Positions 5,818 through 9,691 of a stretch of 9,691 nucleotides of DNA are shown here, in pieces. Within the stretch, counting starts at the first letter, position 1; each line of letters starts with the position of its first letter. This DNA comes from Eubacterium sp. (GTDB lineage Bacteria > Bacillota > Clostridia > Oscillospirales > Acutalibacteraceae). The position numbers were made by a program, and so were the translations under genes. Under the pieces are notes generated by a model. The model was not told the DNA's origin. It was given only the letters and a program-made list of their open reading frames with translations, and made no database searches. The DNA is taken from contig JAIDVA010000318.1 in NCBI GenBank assembly GCA_029059925.1, forward strand, positions 1-9,691, given 5' to 3'.

Positions 5818-6765
5818 ATGCACCTTTTAAAAATTGATAAAGATAATTATATCGGACAGGCAGATCCGTTTATATTAAAATCTAACGGCAGATATTATAT
5901 TTATACTACAGGTCATGATGGCATATATGCCTACCAATCCGATAGCTTGCTTGAGGGATGGGAGTATTACGGCAAGGTTATGACAATGCCTGATCATGAC
6001 TCTTTCTGGGCACCGAGTGTTATTGAGCTTGATGGAAAATATTATATGTATAACTCGATTGAGATTTATAATGACACACCTGATAAGGGCGGTCACAGAG
6101 GAGCAATGTTTGTGTCAGAGGCGGATAATCCTTTAGGTCCTTTTACAAACACAACACAGCTTTTACATCCGTTTTCAATTGATTCTCACGTTGTAAAAAA
6201 TGAATCAGGCTTGTTCATTTTCTATTCCACCAATAGCTTTGAGGGTGACAGAATCGGTACTTACATTGCTGTTGACAGATTGCTTGACCCTTATCATGCT
6301 GAGGGTAAGCCTGTAACTGTTATTAAGCCAACTCTTGATGAGGATATTTACAGACGCGACAGATATAAAAAAGGTCAGCATTGGCATACAATAGAGGGTG
6401 CTTTTTATTTTAAAGAGGGCGATTGGCAGTATTTAATGTATTCAGGCAATTGCTTTGAGCAGCCAACATATTATGTTGGTTATGCCCGTGCAAAAACAGA
6501 TGAGACAGATTTAACCAAAATTAAGTTTGAAAAATATCCTGATGACAGCACATATCATCCTGTTCTTTCGGCAAACGAGTTTGAGGAGGGCACAGGTCAT
6601 CACTCTATGATTAAAGAGGATGGTCAGTGGTATGCAATTTATCACGCAAGGGATTACAATGACGGTTTGGATGCAAGTGCGTTTGATGCACGCAATGCAC
6701 GTATCTGTAAGCTGAATGTAAAAGATGGAATTATTACTGCTGAGAGGTATAAGGATAAAATTTAA
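5818..6765 (+). CDS. Intracellular GH43 glycosidase (arabinofuranosidase/xylosidase-like)
   Basis: A 315-residue single-domain five-bladed beta-propeller glycosidase of family GH43. The catalytic triad is visible: general base D16 in 'QADPF', pKa-modulating D122 in 'SIDSH' and general acid E193 in 'IEGAF'. The conserved H261 occurs in 'GTGHHS', and the late 'YHAR' is also typical. Family members cleave alpha-L-arabinofuranosyl, beta-xylosyl or beta-1,3-galactosyl linkages; the subfamily cannot be fixed by eye. There is no signal peptide, so it probably acts in the cytoplasm on imported oligosaccharides. GGAGG (5806-5810) lies seven bases before the ATG. It has its own -10 box, sits downstream of the biotin unit's terminator, and no clear terminator separates it from pcrA. 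No sugar transporter or regulator gene is adjacent, so the substrate remains open. Confidence 0.9.
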   Translation: MHLLKIDKDNYIGQADPFILKSNGRYYIYTTGHDGIYAYQSDSLLEGWEYYGKVMTMPDHDSFWAPSVIELDGKYYMYNSIEIYNDTPDKGGHRGAMFVSEADNPLGPFTNTTQLLHPFSIDSHVVKNESGLFIFYSTNSFEGDRIGTYIAVDRLLDPYHAEGKPVTVIKPTLDEDIYRRDRYKKGQHWHTIEGAFYFKEGDWQYLMYSGNCFEQPTYYVGYARAKTDETDLTKIKFEKYPDDSTYHPVLSANEFEEGTGHHSMIKEDGQWYAIYHARDYNDGLDASAFDARNARICKLNVKDGIITAERYKDKI

Positions 6766-6800
6766 TGTCGTACCATTAATGATAACGTTTTTTTACGTTT

Positions 6801-6845
6801 CTGTGTGCACAAGTGTACGCGGCACAACATAAAGAGGGGTTATTA
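6801..6845 (+). repeat. Dispersed intergenic repeat, copy A (upstream of pcrA)
   Basis: Positions 6801-6845 align with 9554-9600 at about 39 of 47 columns, with two single-base gaps. The shared blocks are CTGTGTGC, GGCACAACAT, AAAGAGGGG and TTATTA. Similarity fades within the next 10-15 bases. The copy starts 36 bases after the GH43 stop and ends 31 bases before the pcrA ATG, so it occupies most of that 111-base gap and would be transcribed into the pcrA leader. No open frame is shared by the copies. Confidence 0.7.
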
Positions 6846-6876
6846 AGGTGCTTGGCATTCTGATAGGGAGGATATT

Positions 6877-9054
6877 ATGCCACTTAATGAAATGCAGCAA
6901 ATGGCTGTTAATACAACCGAAGGTCCGCTCCTGATTCTCGCAGGTGCAGGCTCGGGCAAAACAACTGTGCTTGTAAACAGAGTACAGCATATAATCGAAA
7001 GTGGTCTGGCACAGCCGTGGCAGATGCTTGCTATTACCTTTACAAATAAGGCAGCAGGCGAGCTGAGAGAGAGACTTGTCAGTGCAATAGGCGAGGAGGC
7101 GAACAGCATCTGGGCACACACCTTCCATAGCTGCTGTTCACGTATACTCAGACGTTTTGCTGACAGAATTGGCTATACAGGCCATTTTACAATTTATGAT
7201 ACTGATGATTCACGCCGTGTTATGAAGCAGTGTCAGAAGCAGCTTGGTATCGAGGACAAGTTCCTGAATCACAAGTCAATTTTGAATGAAATCAGTCGTG
7301 CTAAGGATAGTCTTATTGACCCGGATGAATACAAGGCAACGTCTTCAAATGATTTTCGCAAGGGCAAAATTGCACAGTGCTATGAGCTTTATCAGTCAGA
7401 GCTGAAAAAGGCTGATGCAATGGATTTTGACGATATTATCTTTAACACTGTTAAGCTTTTGCAGGAAAATGAGGATGTACTCGAGCTTTATCAGACACAG
7501 TTTAAATATGTTATGGTTGACGAGTATCAGGATACAAACCACGCACAGTATGTGCTGACCTCATTACTTGCAGATAAGTATAGAAATATTTGTGTTGTTG
7601 GTGATGATGACCAGAGTATTTATCGCTTCCGCGGTGCTACTATTGAAAATATTTTGTCATTCGAGCAGCATTATAAGGGTGCTGTTGTAATCAGACTTGA
7701 GGAGAACTACCGCTCAACTCAGAATATTCTTGATGGTGCAAATGCCGTAATTGCAAATAATAAAAACCGTAAGGGCAAAACTCTGTTTACACGCTCAGGC
7801 AGCGGTGATAAAATCATTCTTAATACAGCAATGAATGAATCTGATGAGTCGGCATTCATTATTGATGAAATTTTAAAGAACGTTAAAAACGGCAGGAAAT
7901 TATCCGACCATGCAATTCTCTATCGTATGAATGCACAGTCGCGTAACCTTGAAATTATGCTGACAAAGAGCGGTATTTCACACCGAATTATCGGCGGTCA
8001 CCGCTTCTTTGACAGAAAAGAAATCAAGGATATTATTTCGTATTTTGCAGTTATCAATAACCCTGCTGATACAGTCCGTCTGCAAAGAATTATCAATGTG
8101 CCTAAGCGCCAGATTGGTGATACAATGTTTGCCAATGTCATGGAAATTTCAGCAGGTATCGGCATATCTGCCTTTGAGGTTTGCGAAAGAGCAGACGAAT
8201 TCCAGAAAACCTCGCGCAGTGCTTCAAAGCTTATTGGCTTTGCAAATATGATAAAGCACTTCCAGAAATGCTATGAGGAAAAAATGCCGCTCAGCGATTT
8301 GCTGCAGGAGTTGCTGGAGACTACAAAATACCTCGATTATCTTAATGAAGACCCTGAGACTTATGATGACAGAGTAAACAACATCAAGGAGCTTTCATCC
8401 ATGTTCATCAAATATCAGGAAGAGACGGAAGAGCCTGATCTTTCTGCTTTCCTTGAGGATGTTGCACTTATTTCTGATATTGATTCATACAATGAGGATG
8501 AGGATTCGGTAGTGCTTATGACACTCCATTCAGCTAAGGGACTTGAATTTCCTGTGGTATTCATCCCCGGTATGGAGGAGGGAATTTTCCCCGGTAATCA
8601 ATCCATGTACAGTGATGAGGAGCTTGAGGAAGAACGCCGTCTTGCCTATGTGGGTATCACCCGTGCTAAGGAAAAGCTTTATCTTATTAATGCGCAGCAG
8701 CGTATGCTTTACGGCACAACCTCACGCAATATGCAGTCACGCTTTATAAGAGAAATTCCGTTCGGTGTTACTGAGGATGTATCTGTAAAAACCTATAAAG
8801 TGCTTGCATCAAAAATGGCACAGCAGCATACATCATCAAGCCAGAGCGCACATAAATTCGGTCAGGCAGGCAATACAGCAACAAAGCCAACAGCAGATTA
8901 TAAGGTTGGCGATACAGTTGTACATAAGAGCTTCGGCACAGGCACAATTCTTTCACTCCAGCCAATGGGCAATGATACTCTTATGGAGGTTGCCTTCGAT
9001 AAAGCAGGTACAAAGAAAATGATGGCAAACTTTGCAAGACTTGAAAAGAAATAG
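6877..9054 (+). CDS. pcrA: ATP-dependent DNA helicase PcrA (UvrD/Rep superfamily 1A)
   Basis: A 725-residue 3'-5' helicase used in nucleotide excision repair, replication-fork maintenance and removal of RecA or stalled RNA polymerase. All SF1 motifs are intact: Q motif near 4-11, Walker A AGAGSGKT (22-29, K28), Ia 'TFTNKAA' (54-60), II DEYQD (215-219), III 'GDDDQSIYRFRGA' (242-254), IV 'ENYRS' (276-280), V 'TLHSAKGLEF' (549-558) and VI 'VGITRAKEKLYL' (592-603). After a low-complexity Ser/Gln/Thr linker (645-672), residues 675-725 form the Tudor-like tail that contacts RNA polymerase in PcrA. Its length is standard for PcrA. GGGAGG (6866-6871) lies five bases before the ATG. The usual partner ligA is not downstream: a bidirectional terminator follows at once. 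No clear promoter was found in the gap; read-through from GH43 or a start near the repeat are both possible. An ordinary housekeeping gene. Confidence 0.96.
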   Translation: MPLNEMQQMAVNTTEGPLLILAGAGSGKTTVLVNRVQHIIESGLAQPWQMLAITFTNKAAGELRERLVSAIGEEANSIWAHTFHSCCSRILRRFADRIGYTGHFTIYDTDDSRRVMKQCQKQLGIEDKFLNHKSILNEISRAKDSLIDPDEYKATSSNDFRKGKIAQCYELYQSELKKADAMDFDDIIFNTVKLLQENEDVLELYQTQFKYVMVDEYQDTNHAQYVLTSLLADKYRNICVVGDDDQSIYRFRGATIENILSFEQHYKGAVVIRLEENYRSTQNILDGANAVIANNKNRKGKTLFTRSGSGDKIILNTAMNESDESAFIIDEILKNVKNGRKLSDHAILYRMNAQSRNLEIMLTKSGISHRIIGGHRFFDRKEIKDIISYFAVINNPADTVRLQRIINVPKRQIGDTMFANVMEISAGIGISAFEVCERADEFQKTSRSASKLIGFANMIKHFQKCYEEKMPLSDLLQELLETTKYLDYLNEDPETYDDRVNNIKELSSMFIKYQEETEEPDLSAFLEDVALISDIDSYNEDEDSVVLMTLHSAKGLEFPVVFIPGMEEGIFPGNQSMYSDEELEEERRLAYVGITRAKEKLYLINAQQRMLYGTTSRNMQSRFIREIPFGVTEDVSVKTYKVLASKMAQQHTSSSQSAHKFGQAGNTATKPTADYKVGDTVVHKSFGTGTILSLQPMGNDTLMEVAFDKAGTKKMMANFARLEKK

Positions 9055-9085
9055 AGTAATCACCGTTAAATAGTTAACATAAATG

Positions 9086-9127
9086 AAAAACACCGAGTAT
9101 CGGATGTCCCGATGCTCGGTGTTTTTT
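9086..9127. terminator. Bidirectional intrinsic terminator between pcrA and the MazG-like gene
   Basis: CACCGAGTATCGG (9091-9103) pairs with CCGATGCTCGGTG (9109-9121) as a 13-bp stem with one T-G wobble and a 5-base loop. Six T residues follow at 9122-9127, and five A residues precede at 9086-9090. The convergent gene ends at 9148, so one hairpin can close both transcripts. Confidence 0.93.
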
Positions 9128-9147
9128 ATTGTTTTCATTTTTTTATC

Positions 9148-9459
9148 TTAATCTTCAACCTTTTCAAGAAAAAGTCTTTTTTCAAATTTACCATTCTTTA
9201 TTGCCTTGCACTTCTTGATTTCGAGTATTTCATCAAGCGTTTTTCCTTTCGTGCTTGCAAGAGCCTCTACTACTTCAAGGATATCTGCAAGCTCCTCAGG
9301 TTCTTCACTGTCCAAGTATTCCTGTGTTTCTTCAATGAGCTTTTTTTGTAGTTCGGCAGTGTATCCCTTATCATCAAGCATGGATATGTAAGCAGTCTGT
9401 CCGTTTTTCTTGATGATTTCAGGTATATTGTCCCTGATAAGCTTGTTATATATTTTCAT
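9148..9459 (-). CDS. MazG-like all-alpha NTP/PRA pyrophosphohydrolase
   Basis: A 103-residue cytosolic protein of the all-alpha NTP pyrophosphatase superfamily (MazG/HisE-like). The N-terminus 'YNKLIRDNIPEIIKKNG' is typical of the small 'house-cleaning' subgroup often annotated as phosphoribosyl-ATP pyrophosphohydrolase-like. The metal-binding signature is visible as E43-E44-x2-E47 in 'IEETQEYL', followed by E56-x2-D59 in 'ELADILEV'. Family members hydrolyse nucleoside triphosphates to monophosphates and pyrophosphate; a true HisE role is unlikely because no histidine genes are adjacent, although this is context only. The ATG at 9459 is preceded on the minus strand by TGAGGT (9471-9466), seven to eight bases upstream. 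The gene converges on pcrA and shares its terminator. A GC-rich repeat begins about 40 bases upstream of the start codon. Confidence 0.88.
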   Translation of the reverse strand: MKIYNKLIRDNIPEIIKKNGQTAYISMLDDKGYTAELQKKLIEETQEYLDSEEPEELADILEVVEALASTKGKTLDEILEIKKCKAIKNGKFEKRLFLEKVED

Positions 9460-9475
9460 TTTAAAACCTCATTAA

Positions 9476-9481
9476 ATTATA
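9476..9481 (-). promoter_or_regulatory. Candidate -10 box of the MazG-like gene
   Basis: The minus strand reads TATAAT at 9481-9476, 16 bases before the ATG. At the expected -35 distance (9499-9504) the minus strand reads CCGCCA, which is the edge of the GC-rich repeat and not a -35 box. The promoter is therefore weakly supported, or was altered by insertion of the repeat. Confidence 0.3.
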
Positions 9482-9502
9482 GTTTATATTAATAATGTTG
9501 GC

Positions 9503-9521
9503 GGGCGCACACTGTGCGCCC
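9503..9521. repeat. Perfect GC-rich palindrome in the repeat cluster
   Basis: GGGCGCACA (9503-9511) and TGTGCGCCC (9513-9521) are exact reverse complements around a single C. The sequence stands out in base composition from the AT-rich flanks and is followed by CTAC. GC palindromes of this sort recur between genes in many gut Clostridia; only one copy is present here. Confidence 0.8.
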
Positions 9522-9546
9522 CTACGAAAGAAAAGATAACGCTACC

Positions 9547-9600
9547 TGTGCCGCTGTGTGCGCGAGTACGCACGGCACAACATTAAAGAGGGGGTTATTA
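9547..9600 (+). repeat. Dispersed intergenic repeat, copy B with hairpin
   Basis: This is the second copy of the repeat at 6801-6845; the alignable part is 9554-9600. The start can fold: GTGCC (9548-9552) pairs with GGCAC (9574-9578), and GTGCG (9558-9562) pairs with CGCAC (9569-9573), leaving GCTGT bulged on the left side and a 6-base loop. No protein-coding frame is evident. Confidence 0.7.
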
Positions 9601-9691
9601 GGGGGAATTGGCGGATGCCTTCCCCCTGATTCGTTTTCTTATAGGCAATAAAGAGTAATCAGAACCGTGGTTTAAATTAGCCAATTTGCCC
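9601..9691. repeat. Nested inverted repeats at the window end
   Basis: GGGGGAATTGGC (9601-9612) matches the reverse complement of 9680-9691 at 10 of 12 positions, including a perfect AATTGGC/GCCAATT. Nested inside are GGGGGAA/TTCCCCC (9601-9607 with 9620-9626) and CTGATT/AATCAG (9626-9631 with 9657-9662). The layout suggests a short non-coding element with imperfect terminal inverted repeats, or a structured RNA; the window ends at the last base of the right arm, so its true limit is unknown. Nothing else is visible between the MazG-like gene and the window end. Confidence 0.45.

Noticed and set aside
6784..6799. Terminator between GH43 and pcrA (AACGT, T-run, ACGTT)
   Set aside because: The stem is only five pairs with the T-run in the loop, so it would not act as an intrinsic terminator.
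6793..7128. Minus-strand frames across the pcrA start
   Set aside because: They are antisense to the conserved Walker A region of pcrA and show no family signature or ribosome site.
9112..9391. Plus-strand open frames opposite the MazG-like gene
   Set aside because: They are Phe/Ser-rich shadows of an AT-rich minus-strand gene whose catalytic motif is clear.
9601..9691. tRNA gene or CRISPR array in the structured tail
   Set aside because: There is no T-loop consensus or acceptor-stem geometry for a tRNA, and no regularly spaced direct repeats for a CRISPR array.

Overview
The window reads as chromosomal DNA of an AT-rich, low-GC Gram-positive anaerobe, most likely a gut Clostridia (Oscillospiraceae/Ruminococcus-like). 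This is inferred from a large secreted glycoside hydrolase carrying BspA-type leucine-rich repeats, paired-cysteine segments and a dockerin-like calcium loop, from a Gram-positive PcrA helicase, from strong AGGAGG-type ribosome binding sites, and from palindromic GC-rich repeats between otherwise AT-rich genes. No species can be named from the sequence alone.

Layout. (1) Positions 1-1451, minus strand: two tandem HAD-superfamily hydrolases, probably one operon, both with glycine where the second catalytic aspartate of HAD phosphatases normally sits. (2) 1557-2006, plus strand, divergent from them: a small helical protein resembling the DUF2383 ferritin-like family. A bidirectional terminator separates it from the next gene. 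(3) 2066-4555, minus strand: a secreted 829-residue GH30 enzyme, possibly an endo-beta-1,6-galactanase. (4) 4648-5598, plus strand: a biotin-regulated unit. A BirA-type operator overlaps the -35 box of a near-consensus promoter, followed by the biotin-uptake protein gene bioY and a translationally coupled DUF1284 cysteine-rich protein, then a strong terminator. (5) 5818-6765, plus strand: a cytoplasmic GH43 glycosidase. (6) 6877-9054, plus strand: the UvrD/PcrA DNA helicase, followed by a bidirectional terminator. (7) 9148-9459, minus strand: a small MazG-like all-alpha pyrophosphohydrolase. (8) 9500-9691: a GC-rich non-coding repeat cluster, part of which recurs at 6801-6845 just upstream of pcrA.

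How the genes fit together. The window is a mosaic of short transcription units rather than one pathway. The clearest functional unit is bioY-DUF1284 under biotin control; it ties an uncharacterised cysteine-rich family to biotin. The GH30 (exported) and GH43 (intracellular) enzymes could act outside and inside the cell on the same plant polysaccharide, such as arabinogalactan side chains. They flank the biotin unit on opposite strands with separate promoters and no adjacent transporter, so this pairing is only a hypothesis. No phage, CRISPR, transposase, rRNA or tRNA gene is visible. I see no convincing new multi-gene defence or mobile system here; the best leads are the biotin-linked DUF1284 gene, the odd HAD pair, the GH30 domain order and the repeat family.
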